In this document: in pieces, positions 31,602 through 40,161 of the stretch
Numbering within the stretch: position 1 is the stretch's first letter
How the letters are laid out: every line of letters starts with the position of its first letter
DNA from: Streptomyces griseus
GTDB taxonomy: Bacteria; Actinomycetota; Actinomycetes; Streptomycetales; Streptomycetaceae
Length of the DNA stretch: 64,000 nt
Assembly (NCBI RefSeq): GCF_001715295.1
Contig: NZ_MDKB01000001.1
Coordinates: 990,649-1,054,648, forward strand
Direction of reading: 5' to 3'
Made by a program: the position numbers and the translations under genes
Notes under the pieces: generated by a model
Seen by the model: only the letters and a program-made list of their open reading frames with translations
Told to the model about the DNA's origin: nothing
Databases searched by the model: none

Positions 31602-32753
31602 ATGAGACGCGCACGCATCATCGGTATCGGGGCCGGGCTGGCCGTCCTGGCCGCTGCCGCGGCCTCCGGGGTGACGGCCCTGGACCGGGCGGGCACGACC
31701 GTCGTCACCGCCTACTTCGACCGGGCCACCGGGGTGTACGCCGGGTCGGACCTGCGGATCCTCGGTGTCCGGGTCGGCAGCGTCGAGTCCGTCGAACCGC
31801 GCGGCCGGGAAGTCAGGGTCACCCTGCGGCTCGACGAGGGCGTCGACGTCCCCGCGGACGCGCACGCCGTCGTCGTCGCCCCCAGCCTCATCGCCGACCG
31901 CTACGTCCAGCTCGCCCCGGCCTACACCGGGGGAGCGCGGCTCCAGGAGGGCGCCGTCCTGCCCGCAGCCGACAACGCCACCCCGCTGGAGGTCGACCAG
32001 CTGTACGAGTCGATCACGGAGCTGTCCACGGCGCTCGGACCGAACGGCGCCAACGCCGACGGGGCGCTCGCGGAACTCCTCGGCACCGGGGCGAAGAACC
32101 TCAAGGGCAACGGAGAGGCCATCGGGGACTCCATCGAGCAGTTCGGCAAGGCGACGAAGACACTCGACAAAAGCAGCGGCAACCTCTTCGACACGCTCTC
32201 CTACCTGCAGTCCTTCACCACCATGCTGAAGGACAACGACGGCGAGGTGCGGGCGGCCGAGCAGCAGCTCAACTCGGTCACCGGTTTCCTCGCCGACGAC
32301 AAGAAGAACCTCAGTGCCGCGCTGAAGGAGCTGGGCACGGCACTCGGCCAGGTCAAGGGCTTCATCGGGAAGAACCGGGGCGCCCTCAAGAAGAACGTCG
32401 ACCTCCTGGTGCCGCTCACCCAGACCCTGGTCGACCAGCGCGCCTCACTGGCCGAGTCCCTCGACACGCTGCCCCTCACCGCGGGCAACGTACTCAACGC
32501 CTACAACCCGGCGAACCGCACCCTCGACGGACGTACCGACCTCAACGAACTGTCCATGGGCGGGCCCCTCCTGGAGCCGGAGCCCGCATCCGGCCACCCT
32601 CGCCTGGAAGGGCTCGCCCCGGTGGACGCAGGCCGGCGCAGAGCACTGCCCGTGCTGCCGCTGCCGGCCGTCGGCACGGTCTTCGGGACCCCGGCGGACC
32701 CCGGAACCCCGAAGGGGACCGAGACGGGCGAGAAGAAGGAGGGGAACGGATGA
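31602..32753 (+). CDS. mceD: Mce family protein MceD
   Basis: The 383-residue protein has an anchor (about 5-27), an MCE domain (VYAGSDLRILGVRVGSVESVEP, APSLIADRYVQLAPAYTGG) and a Lys-rich helical needle region (about 150-310). The last 60 residues are Pro-rich. It starts 1 nt after the mceC stop and ends in an ATGA overlap with mceE. Confidence 0.93.
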   Translation: MRRARIIGIGAGLAVLAAAAASGVTALDRAGTTVVTAYFDRATGVYAGSDLRILGVRVGSVESVEPRGREVRVTLRLDEGVDVPADAHAVVVAPSLIADRYVQLAPAYTGGARLQEGAVLPAADNATPLEVDQLYESITELSTALGPNGANADGALAELLGTGAKNLKGNGEAIGDSIEQFGKATKTLDKSSGNLFDTLSYLQSFTTMLKDNDGEVRAAEQQLNSVTGFLADDKKNLSAALKELGTALGQVKGFIGKNRGALKKNVDLLVPLTQTLVDQRASLAESLDTLPLTAGNVLNAYNPANRTLDGRTDLNELSMGGPLLEPEPASGHPRLEGLAPVDAGRRRALPVLPLPAVGTVFGTPADPGTPKGTETGEKKEGNG

Positions 32754-33943
32754 GCCGCGCCCTGCGCAGGCCCGGAGCCCGCGCCACCACGAGCCTCGCC
32801 GCCCTGGCCGCCGTGGGCGTCGGCCTCACGCTCCTCGTCACCGGCGTCGAACTGCCCTCCTTCCACGGGATCGAACAGGTACCCCTGCCCGGCGGCGCCG
32901 ACCTCGGCGACCATCCGTACGAGATCACGGCCGAGTTCGGCGACGTCCTGAGCCTCGCCCCCCAGTCCTCCGTCAAGGTCAACGACGTGGCCGTGGGACG
33001 GGTCACCAGGATCTCCCTCACCCCGGGCGGCTGGACCGCCCAGGTCACCATGCGCGTCAACGGGAAGATCAGGATGCCCGCCAACGCCTACGCCCACCTC
33101 GAGCAGTCCAGCCTCCTCGGCGAGAAGTTCGTCCAGCTCTCGCCGCCCGCCGACGGCACGGCCGAGGGCTCGCTGTCCGACGGCGACCGGATCCCGCTGG
33201 ACCGCACCAACCGCAACCCGGAGGTGGAGGAGGTCTTCGGCGCGCTGTCCATGCTCCTCAACGGCGGCGGCGTCGCCCAGCTGAAGACCATCACCACCGA
33301 GCTCAACACGGCACTCGCCGGAAAGGAGCCGCAGGTCCGCTCGATGCTGAGCCGCGTCGACACCCTCGTCACCGAACTGGACGGCCACAAGGAGGACATC
33401 ACCCGGGCACTCGACGGCGTCAACCGGCTGGCCGCCACCCTCGCCACCCGCAAACAGGACGTCGGTACGGTCCTCACCGGCCTCAGCCCCGGCCTCAAGG
33501 TCCTGGAGAAACAGCGCGGCTCCCTGCTCACCATGCTGCGCTCGCTCGACACCCTCTCCACCGTCGCCGTCGACACCGTCGACAGGAGCAAGGCCGACAT
33601 GATCGCCGACCTCAAGGCCCTCGCCCCCACCCTGACCGCGCTCGCCGACTCGGGCGACGACCTGCCGGACTCCCTGCAGGTCCTGCTCACCTACCCGTTC
33701 ACGGACGAGGTGCTCCGCGGTGTGAAGGGCGACTACCTGAACGTGTACCTCGACGTGACGTCCGTGCCGGGCACCCGGATCATCCCCGCTCTCACCCCCG
33801 GGCCGCCCACACCCACCTACCCCGGTGTCGAGCAGCAGTCCACCACGGCCCTCCCGCTGCCGCTGCCGGCGGTCACCGCCCCGGGCACGTCGAAGAAGCC
33901 GTCCGCCGGCACACCGTCCGACAAGGAGGGCACCCGCCGATGA
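32750..33943 (+). CDS. mceE: Mce family protein MceE, lipobox cysteine absent
   Basis: The 397-residue protein has an N-terminal hydrophobic segment (about 12-32), an MCE domain (about 60-140; LAPQSSVKVNDVAVGRVTRISL, QSSLLGEKFVQLSPP) and a helical region. In mycobacteria MceE is a lipoprotein with a lipobox Cys; here the corresponding place reads LLVTGVELP, with Val33 (GTC) where a Cys would be expected, so it is probably a plain membrane-anchored protein. Coupled to both neighbours by ATGA overlaps. Confidence 0.92.
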   Translation: MSRALRRPGARATTSLAALAAVGVGLTLLVTGVELPSFHGIEQVPLPGGADLGDHPYEITAEFGDVLSLAPQSSVKVNDVAVGRVTRISLTPGGWTAQVTMRVNGKIRMPANAYAHLEQSSLLGEKFVQLSPPADGTAEGSLSDGDRIPLDRTNRNPEVEEVFGALSMLLNGGGVAQLKTITTELNTALAGKEPQVRSMLSRVDTLVTELDGHKEDITRALDGVNRLAATLATRKQDVGTVLTGLSPGLKVLEKQRGSLLTMLRSLDTLSTVAVDTVDRSKADMIADLKALAPTLTALADSGDDLPDSLQVLLTYPFTDEVLRGVKGDYLNVYLDVTSVPGTRIIPALTPGPPTPTYPGVEQQSTTALPLPLPAVTAPGTSKKPSAGTPSDKEGTRR

Positions 33944-35175
33944 TCACCCCGGCCGTCCGGCTCAAGAACATCGCCTTCCTCGTCATCGCGGTGTTCGTCC
34001 TCGGCTACCTCGGTGTGCGGTACGCCGACCTCGGCCACTACGTCGGCCTGCGGAGCTACTACACCGTCACGGTGCAACTACCGCACACCGGGGGATTGTT
34101 CACCCATTCCGACGTCACCTACCGCGGCGTCTCCGTCGGCAGGGTCGGGCCGATCGGACTCACCGACGACGGCGTGGAGGCCGAGTTGCGCATAGAGAAC
34201 GACGCACCGCCCATCCCCGACAGCCTGCGGGCCGTCGTCGCCGGCCTCTCCGCGGTCGGCGAGCAGTACATCGACCTGCGGCCCACCCGCGCCGACGGCC
34301 CCTTCCTGGAGAACGGCTCGGTCATCGACCTGGCGGACACCACCATCCCGGCACCCGTCACCGACGTGCTCACCGCCGTCGACGACCTGACGGCCTCCGT
34401 CGACGCCGAGGCCCTGCGGACCGTCGTCGACGAACTCGGTGCGGCGTTCACCGGACGCGGCGACGACCTGCAGGTCCTGCTCGACACCGGCAGTGAGTTC
34501 GTCGAAGCCGCCGACAAGGCGCTGCCGACCACCACGAAACTCGTCGCGGACGGCGAGACGGTCCTGCGCACGCAGGCCGAACAGGGGGAAGCACTCAAGG
34601 GTTTCGCCTCGGGAGCCGAGGAACTGGCCGCCGAGCTGAAGGGATCGGACGCCGACCTGCGCAGGCTCATCGCCGCCGCGCCCGGGGCGACGGAACAGAT
34701 CAGCGGGCTGTTGCGCGACCTCGACCCGGCCTTCGGGGTGGTGGTCGCCAATCTCCTCACCACCTCCGAGGTCGCCGTGACCCGGCAACGCGGACTGGAG
34801 GAACTGCTGGTGAAGGTGCCGGCGGTCGCGGCGGCGGGTGCGAGCATCATCGACGAGGACGGGAAGGCCCGCTTCGGGATGTCGGTGACCTTCTTCGAAC
34901 CGCTGCCCTGCACCGCCGGGTACGGCTCCACCACCTACCGGCCCGGCAACGACCTCTCGCCCGCCCCCGCGACCGACACCGCAGCCCGGTGCGCCTCGCC
35001 GCCCGGCACGGGGATCAACGTCCGCGGCAGCGCGAACGCCCCGAAGGGCGGCCCCGTACCCGAGCCCGCGACACCGGGATCCACGCTGCTCGGCACCGCG
35101 GGTACCGCCACCGGCGGCACCCCGGCGCCGGCCGACGGCATGGCCGGCCTGCTGGGCCTGCGAGGCAGCGCGTGA
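33940..35175 (+). CDS. mceF: Mce family protein MceF
   Basis: The 411-residue protein has an anchor (about 10-26, IAFLVIAVFVLGYLGVRYADLG), an MCE domain (about 40-118; GGLFTHSDVTYRGVSVGRVGPI, VVAGLSAVGEQYIDLRP) with GGLF as typical of MceF, a helical region and a Pro/Gly-rich end. GTGA overlap with the first Mce-associated gene. Confidence 0.93.
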   Translation: MITPAVRLKNIAFLVIAVFVLGYLGVRYADLGHYVGLRSYYTVTVQLPHTGGLFTHSDVTYRGVSVGRVGPIGLTDDGVEAELRIENDAPPIPDSLRAVVAGLSAVGEQYIDLRPTRADGPFLENGSVIDLADTTIPAPVTDVLTAVDDLTASVDAEALRTVVDELGAAFTGRGDDLQVLLDTGSEFVEAADKALPTTTKLVADGETVLRTQAEQGEALKGFASGAEELAAELKGSDADLRRLIAAAPGATEQISGLLRDLDPAFGVVVANLLTTSEVAVTRQRGLEELLVKVPAVAAAGASIIDEDGKARFGMSVTFFEPLPCTAGYGSTTYRPGNDLSPAPATDTAARCASPPGTGINVRGSANAPKGGPVPEPATPGSTLLGTAGTATGGTPAPADGMAGLLGLRGSA

Positions 35176-35693
35176 ACGCCCGTACGAGGCAACTCACCGG
35201 CTGGGCCGCCCTCCTCGCCTCCGTACTGGTCTGCGCGCTGGGCGGCTGGTCCTACGCACAGGCCCGCGGCGACCACACCCTGTCGTACGCCGAGGCCCGT
35301 GACGCCGCTCTCACGGACGGCAGACGCCACCTGGCCCGGCTGACCACCATGGACGGCAAGGACGCCCGGAGCGTGCGGGCGGGACTCACCGCCTGGCTCG
35401 GCTCCTCGACCGGAGCGCTGCACGACCGGCTCGAGAGCACCCGGAAACAGGACACCGCCGCTCTCACCGAGTCCGGCACCACGGCACGCGGCAAGGTCAC
35501 CGACGCCGCGCTCACGGCGCTCGACGAGCGGGCCGGAACGGCGGCACTCATCGCGACCGTCGACGTCGAGATCACCGACCGCGGCGGCCGGCCGGGCACC
35601 GAGCGCAAACGCTTCGAGGCGACCCTCGTCCGGACCGGCGACGGCTGGAAGGTCAAGGCGCTCGACGCCCTCCCGGTCGGAGGCGGCGCATGA
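35172..35693 (+). CDS. Mce-associated membrane protein, type A copy 1
   Basis: The 173-residue protein has one transmembrane segment (about 9-28) and an NTF2-like extracytoplasmic domain, as in Mas proteins that stabilise Mce complexes. GGWSYAQARGDHTLSYAEARDAAL and TAWLGSSTGALHDRL match the same places in the protein at 36320, so the two are paralogues. Start GTG overlaps the mceF stop and its 3' end overlaps the next gene by 4 nt. Confidence 0.87.
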   Translation: MNARTRQLTGWAALLASVLVCALGGWSYAQARGDHTLSYAEARDAALTDGRRHLARLTTMDGKDARSVRAGLTAWLGSSTGALHDRLESTRKQDTAALTESGTTARGKVTDAALTALDERAGTAALIATVDVEITDRGGRPGTERKRFEATLVRTGDGWKVKALDALPVGGGA

Positions 35694-36307
35694 CACCGCA
35701 GGAGACCGGAGGGACCACGACGACGGCCACCGGCATCGAGGCCGGCACCGAGGCGGGCGAACCCGCCGAAGAGCAGCCGGTGGCCGGGGAGCCGCCGCCC
35801 CGCGGCCGCAGCAACCTGCTCCGCGTCCTCGCGACGGTGTCGGCACTCGTCCTCCTGGCGACGGGCGGCTTCCTCCTCTCCGAGGGGCAACGGCTGCGCG
35901 ACACCCCCGCCACCGCCAACCGCGCGCTGACCGACACCGAGGCGACCACCAGGGTCATCGGCGATGTGAGCAGCGCCCTGGCCAAGGTCTTCTCGTACAG
36001 CCCGCACGACACCGCCGCCACCGAGGAGGCGGCGAAGCGGCTCCTCGCGGGGGAGGCACTCCGGCAGTACGCGGCCCTGTTCGGCCAGGTCGAGAGGCAG
36101 TCCGCCGACCAGAAGCTCACACTCACCAGCCAGGCCGTACGCGCCGGAGTCACCCGGCTCAGCGGGGACAGCGCCCACCTCCTCGTCTTCCTCGACCAGG
36201 TGTACGAGCGCGAGGGAAGGGCCGCCACCACCGCGGCGGCCCAGCTGTCCGTGACCGCCCGGCTGCGGGGCGGTCACTGGCAGATAGTCGAGATCACCTC
36301 CAGGTAG
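35690..36307 (+). CDS. Mce-associated membrane protein, type B copy 1
   Basis: The 205-residue protein has a 44-residue acidic/Pro cytoplasmic head, one transmembrane segment (about 45-64) and an extracytoplasmic domain with NRALTDTEATTRVIGDVSSALAKVFSYSPHD and LLVFLDQVYE, closely matching the protein at 36896. It probably packs against the Mce needle. It is separated by 12 bp from the next gene. Confidence 0.87.
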   Translation: MTPQETGGTTTTATGIEAGTEAGEPAEEQPVAGEPPPRGRSNLLRVLATVSALVLLATGGFLLSEGQRLRDTPATANRALTDTEATTRVIGDVSSALAKVFSYSPHDTAATEEAAKRLLAGEALRQYAALFGQVERQSADQKLTLTSQAVRAGVTRLSGDSAHLLVFLDQVYEREGRAATTAAAQLSVTARLRGGHWQIVEITSR

Positions 36308-36319
36308 GGAGAGGCACCG

Positions 36320-36850
36320 ATGGCACGGGTACGGACGACGGGGAATCCGCCGGTGGTGGTCGCGATCGTGCTGGCCGTCGTGGCCGCCGGCGCCGCGGGC
36401 TGGGGCGGCTGGTCCCGCTACGACGCCGCTCACGACGACTCGGCGGCCTACGCGCAGGCCCGCGACGACGTGCTGGCCGCCGGTGAGCAGGCCGTCCAGA
36501 ACATGAACACGCTCGACCACGCCCGGCTCGACAAGGGACTCGACAGGTGGGAGGACTCGACCACCGGGGATCTGCACGCCCAGCTGGTGGACGGGCGGGA
36601 CGCGTTCGTCAAGCAGATCCGGGCGGCGAGGACCGTCAGCACCGCCGAGGTGCTGTCGGGCGCGGTGACCGAACTGGACGACCGGGCCGGCCGGGCCGGC
36701 GTGATGGTGGCGCTGCGCGTGACCGTGACCGCACCGGAGGGCGAGCCCGCGGTGAAGGAGAGCCGGATGCTCGGGCAGCTGACCCGCACCTCCCAGGGGT
36801 GGAAGCTCAGTGCCCTCGGCCAGGCGCCCGTCGGCAACACCGCCGGCTGA
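36320..36850 (+). CDS. Mce-associated membrane protein, type A copy 2
   Basis: The 176-residue protein has a transmembrane segment (about 11-30) and an NTF2-like domain (YAQARDDVLAAGEQAVQNMNTLD, DRWEDSTTGDLHAQL). It is a paralogue of the 35172 protein. GGGAGAGG precedes the ATG. A 45-bp gap with its own GAGAGGA site follows. Confidence 0.87.
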   Translation: MARVRTTGNPPVVVAIVLAVVAAGAAGWGGWSRYDAAHDDSAAYAQARDDVLAAGEQAVQNMNTLDHARLDKGLDRWEDSTTGDLHAQLVDGRDAFVKQIRAARTVSTAEVLSGAVTELDDRAGRAGVMVALRVTVTAPEGEPAVKESRMLGQLTRTSQGWKLSALGQAPVGNTAG

Positions 36851-36895
36851 CACGCCCGCACCCCGTCCCGTCCCGCCCGTGAGAGGACCACCGAC

Positions 36896-37639
36896 ATGTC
36901 GACGACCCGACACCTCGTGAACCGCCGCCGCCGGCTGGCCGCCGTCGCCGCCCCGGCCGCGCCGCGCGGGACTGCCGCCCCCGGGACCGAACCCGCCGTG
37001 GACGCGGCCGCGGACCCGGCTCCGGCGACGGCCACGGACACGCCGCTGCCGCAGGACGAGGCGGCGGACGGACGCGTGGCAGCCGCCGACGAACCTCCCG
37101 GGCCGCCGCGCAGGCGGCTGCCCCGCCCGCACGTCCGGCTGCCCGTCGCCCTCGGCGCCGCCACGGTGCTCCTCGGGGCCTTCGCCGCCTGGGCGTTCAC
37201 CTCGGCCGCGACGCTGCGCGAGGACCCCGCCCGGCAGAACACGGCGCTCACCGACGTCGGCCGGACCAGTGAGGTGAAGGGCGGGATCACCGAGGCGGTC
37301 GCCGCCGTGTTCTCGTACGACTACGCCTCGCCGGAGAAGTCGGACCGCGCCGCGCGGACGTACCTGACCGGCAAGGCGGTCCGGCAGCACGAGGACATGC
37401 TCGCCGAGGTACGCGCGCAGGCGCCGAAGCAGAAGCTCGTGCTGACCACGACCGTCACCGGGGCCGGGGTCGAACTGCTCGACGGCGACCGGGCACGGTT
37501 GCTGGTCTTCGCGGACCAGAGCAACACCCGGACCGGCACGCAGGAGGAGACGACGTACGCCGCGGCCATGTTCGCCGTGGACGCCGTCCACCGGGACGGC
37601 GGCTGGCGGATCTCGGCCATCGACACGTTCACCCGGTGA
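36896..37639 (+). CDS. Mce-associated membrane protein, type B copy 2
   Basis: The 247-residue protein has an 80-residue Ala/Pro-rich head with an Arg cluster, one transmembrane segment (about 82-103) and the same extracytoplasmic domain as the 35690 protein (NTALTDVGRTSEVKGGITEAVAAVFSYDY, RLLVFADQSN). It is last of four Mce-associated genes, giving an A-B-A-B order. Confidence 0.87.
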   Translation: MSTTRHLVNRRRRLAAVAAPAAPRGTAAPGTEPAVDAAADPAPATATDTPLPQDEAADGRVAAADEPPGPPRRRLPRPHVRLPVALGAATVLLGAFAAWAFTSAATLREDPARQNTALTDVGRTSEVKGGITEAVAAVFSYDYASPEKSDRAARTYLTGKAVRQHEDMLAEVRAQAPKQKLVLTTTVTGAGVELLDGDRARLLVFADQSNTRTGTQEETTYAAAMFAVDAVHRDGGWRISAIDTFTR

Positions 37640-37667
37640 TCCGGGGGATCCAGGGAGAGGAGCACGT

Positions 37668-38891
37668 GTGAGGTTCAACGGAACGATGCGCCGCGGACTC
37701 ACCGGCACGGCGACGGCCGTCGCCGCCATGGCGGCGCTCACCGCGTCCCAGGCCCCCGGACCCGCGGCCGGCGCGACGCGCCCGGACAGGACCGCGGCGG
37801 CCGAAGACGTCGTGTGGACCGAGGTCCCCAACGACGACAGCTACCACACCGAACTGCCGCCCCTGAAGTCGCCGGAGCCACCGCCGAGGCCCGGGCGGAA
37901 GCCCGCCCCGGTCGTCGCCCGGTCCTGGGCGGAGGCCGGCATCCCGGCGACCGTACTGGCCGCCTACCGGTCGGCGGAGGGCTCCGTCGGCCGTACCGAT
38001 TCCGGCTGCCACCTGCCCTGGCAGTTGCTCGCGGCGATCGGGAAGGTCGAGTCGGGCCACGCCGGCGGGGGCCGCGTGGACGCCCGCGGCACCACGCTCA
38101 CGCCGATCCTCGGCCCTGTCCTGGACGGGAGGGGGTTCGCCCGCATCGCGGACACCGACGGCGGGGCCTACGACGGTGACACCCGGTACGACCGGGCGGT
38201 CGGCCCGATGCAGTTCATCCCCTCCACGTGGGCCCACTGGGGCAGGGACGCCAACGGCGACGGGCACGCCGACCCCGGCAACGTCGCCGACGCCGCTCTC
38301 GCCGCCGGCCACTACCTCTGCGCCGGACCGCGCGACCTGTCGGTCCGCGCCGACCTGGACCGGGCGATCCTCGGCTACAACCACTCGGACACCTATCTGC
38401 GCACGGTCCTGTCCTGGCTGGACTTCTACCGCGGGGGCGCCCACCCCGTGGCCGACGGCGAGGGTGTCGTCCCGACCACTCCCGGCGCGGGCGGCCGGTC
38501 CAGGCCGGAGAGCCCGGTCGGCGGCCCCGGCAGCCCCGGGAAGGGCGGCGGAGGCATCGTCATCGGCCCCCAGCCCAGCGCCACCCCGCGTCCCTCCACC
38601 TCGCCCGCACCGTCGGAGTCCGGCAGCCCGGACCCGGGCGGGCCGGCGACCCCCACGGACCCCGGGCCCGGCCCGGATCCCACCGGTACGAGTCCCACGG
38701 ACCCGACGCCCACGCCGGACCCCACGACGACCCCGGACCCCACCACCACGCCGGACCCCACGACGACCCCGGACCCCACCACGACACCCGACCCGGCCAC
38801 CGGCTGCCCCACGGATCCCACCGGGACCGATCCGGCCACCCCTGCGGACGACCCCTGCGCCACCCCGTCCGTCGGAGAGCCTGTCGGGTGA
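37668..38891 (+). CDS. Secreted lytic transglycosylase with Pro-rich repeat tail
   Basis: The 407-residue protein has a signal peptide (about 1-36), an SLT-type lysozyme-like domain (about 87-265) with catalytic Glu128 in LLAAIGKVESGH, VGPMQFIPSTWAHWG and DANGDGHADPGNVADAALAAGHYLC, and a C-terminal tail containing five 6-residue TPDPTT repeats (349-378). It cleaves peptidoglycan, perhaps to open the wall for the Mce complex (inference from operon position). GTG start with GGGAGAGGAG upstream, 28 bp after the last Mce-associated gene. Confidence 0.9.
   Translation: MRFNGTMRRGLTGTATAVAAMAALTASQAPGPAAGATRPDRTAAAEDVVWTEVPNDDSYHTELPPLKSPEPPPRPGRKPAPVVARSWAEAGIPATVLAAYRSAEGSVGRTDSGCHLPWQLLAAIGKVESGHAGGGRVDARGTTLTPILGPVLDGRGFARIADTDGGAYDGDTRYDRAVGPMQFIPSTWAHWGRDANGDGHADPGNVADAALAAGHYLCAGPRDLSVRADLDRAILGYNHSDTYLRTVLSWLDFYRGGAHPVADGEGVVPTTPGAGGRSRPESPVGGPGSPGKGGGGIVIGPQPSATPRPSTSPAPSESGSPDPGGPATPTDPGPGPDPTGTSPTDPTPTPDPTTTPDPTTTPDPTTTPDPTTTPDPATGCPTDPTGTDPATPADDPCATPSVGEPVG
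38712..38801 (+). repeat. Five tandem 18-nt coding repeats (TPDPTT)
   Basis: Five in-frame 18-bp units, each encoding TPDPTT or TPDPAT, in the tail of the transglycosylase. The DNA alternates between ACG and ACC threonine codons, and the array is a likely site for length variation between strains. Confidence 0.85.
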
Positions 38892-38977
38892 CCTGGGATC
38901 GAGAAGCGGACGCGGTCCGGTGCGTGCGGTTCCAAGGCGCCGGATAGCCTTCGGCCGGAGGTCACCCGACAGGCTCT
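38876..38977. repeat. 19-bp perfect inverted repeat flanking the end of the transglycosylase gene
   Basis: AGAGCCTGTCGGGTGACCT at 38876-38894 includes the TGA stop codon; its exact reverse complement lies at 38959-38977, with a 64-bp spacer. It sits between convergent genes and can form a long hairpin in either transcript, so it may serve as a bidirectional terminator, or be the trace of a small mobile element. Confidence 0.75.
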
Positions 38978-39002
38978 GAGCCCCCGAGGGCCCCGACCCG
39001 GG

Positions 39003-40064
39003 TCAGCCGGTGCCGAGCACTTCCGACAGGTCGTACCGCACCACTTCCTCCAGCTGCGCGTAGGTGCAGCTCGTGGGGGTGCGGTCCGGCCGCCACCGCC
39101 GGAACTGCGTGGTGTGGCGGAACCGGTCGCCCTCCATGTGGTCGTACGCCACCTCGCAGACCCGCTCGGGCCGCAGTGCCACCCACGACAGGTCCTTCTT
39201 GCCCGTCCAGCGGCTCGGGGCACCGGGCAGCCGCGCACCCTCGTGCGCCGCCGCCTCGGCCCAGGAGGCCCACGGATGCTCCGCCGGATCGATGCGCAAC
39301 GGGTCCAGCTCCTCCAGGAGTTCGGCACGCCGCTTCATGGTGAAGGCGGCGCAGACGCCGACGTGCTGCAGCGAGCCGGTGGAGTCGTACAGGCCGAGGA
39401 GCAGCGACCCCACCACCGGGCCGCTCTTGTGGAAGCGGTAGCCCGCCACCACGCAGTCGGCCGTCCGCTCGTGTTTGACCTTGTACATCGCGCGCACGTC
39501 CGGCCGGTACGCCAGCCCGAGCGGCTTGGCGACCACGCCGTCCAGCCCGGCGCCCTCGTACCGTTCGAACCACTCCCGGGCGACGGCCGGGTCGGTGGTC
39601 GCCGGGGCCAGGTGCACAGGAGCAGCGACCTCCGCCAGGGCCCTCTCCAGCACCTCCCGGCGTTCGCTCTGGGGGGTGGCGAGCAGGGAGGTGTCGTCCA
39701 GCGCGAGGATGTCGAAGGCCACGAAGCCGGCGGGCGTCCGCTCGGCCAGCATCCGCACCCGGCTGTCCGCCGGATGGATGCGTTCGCTCAGCCGGTCGAA
39801 GTCGAGGCGCCCCTCGTGCGCCACCACGATCTCGCCGTCGATCACGCAGCGCGGCGGCAGGTTCTCCCGCACCGCGGTGACCAGCTCGGGGAAGTACCGG
39901 GTGAGCGGTTTCCCCGTGCGGCTGCCGATCACCACCTCGTCGCCGTCCCGGTGCACGATCGCACGGAAACCGTCCCACTTCGCCTCGTACTGCATGCCGG
40001 GCGGGATCGCGGACACGGACTTGGCGAGCATCGGTTTCACAGGAGGCATCACCGGCAGGTCCAT
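39003..40064 (-). CDS. ATP-dependent DNA ligase (LigC-type)
   Basis: The 353-residue ligase has the nucleotidyltransferase motif YEAKWDGFRAI with adenylated Lys29, motif Ia SRTGKPLTRYFPEL, motif III GFVAFDILALD, motif IV GLDGVVAKPLG, motif V MYKVKHERTADCVV, then an OB fold ending in FRHTTQFRRWRPDRTP. It seals nicks using ATP and belongs to the bacterial repair ligases used with Ku and LigD-type polymerase. ATG 40064 starts just before the conserved VKPMLAKSV; ATG 40082 would add 6 residues. Divergent from the polymerase gene. Confidence 0.92.
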   Translation of the reverse strand: MDLPVMPPVKPMLAKSVSAIPPGMQYEAKWDGFRAIVHRDGDEVVIGSRTGKPLTRYFPELVTAVRENLPPRCVIDGEIVVAHEGRLDFDRLSERIHPADSRVRMLAERTPAGFVAFDILALDDTSLLATPQSERREVLERALAEVAAPVHLAPATTDPAVAREWFERYEGAGLDGVVAKPLGLAYRPDVRAMYKVKHERTADCVVAGYRFHKSGPVVGSLLLGLYDSTGSLQHVGVCAAFTMKRRAELLEELDPLRIDPAEHPWASWAEAAAHEGARLPGAPSRWTGKKDLSWVALRPERVCEVAYDHMEGDRFRHTTQFRRWRPDRTPTSCTYAQLEEVVRYDLSEVLGTG

Positions 40065-40161
40065 GGCCCGATTCTTACCCATCCGACGGAGCACGTCTCC
40101 CGATATGCGGCATATGTGGGCCCGGCCTACGGTGTCCGACATGGGAGCAGCGGGAGCGGCG

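Noticed and set aside
35252..37831. 859-codon leftward frame across the Mce-associated genes
   Set aside because: Composition is typical of the shadow frame opposite high-GC genes; four coupled rightward genes with membrane anchors and clear paralogy explain the DNA.
38712..38801. Repeat array considered as a CRISPR
   Set aside because: The units are contiguous, in frame and encode a TPDPTT linker; there are no spacers or cas genes.
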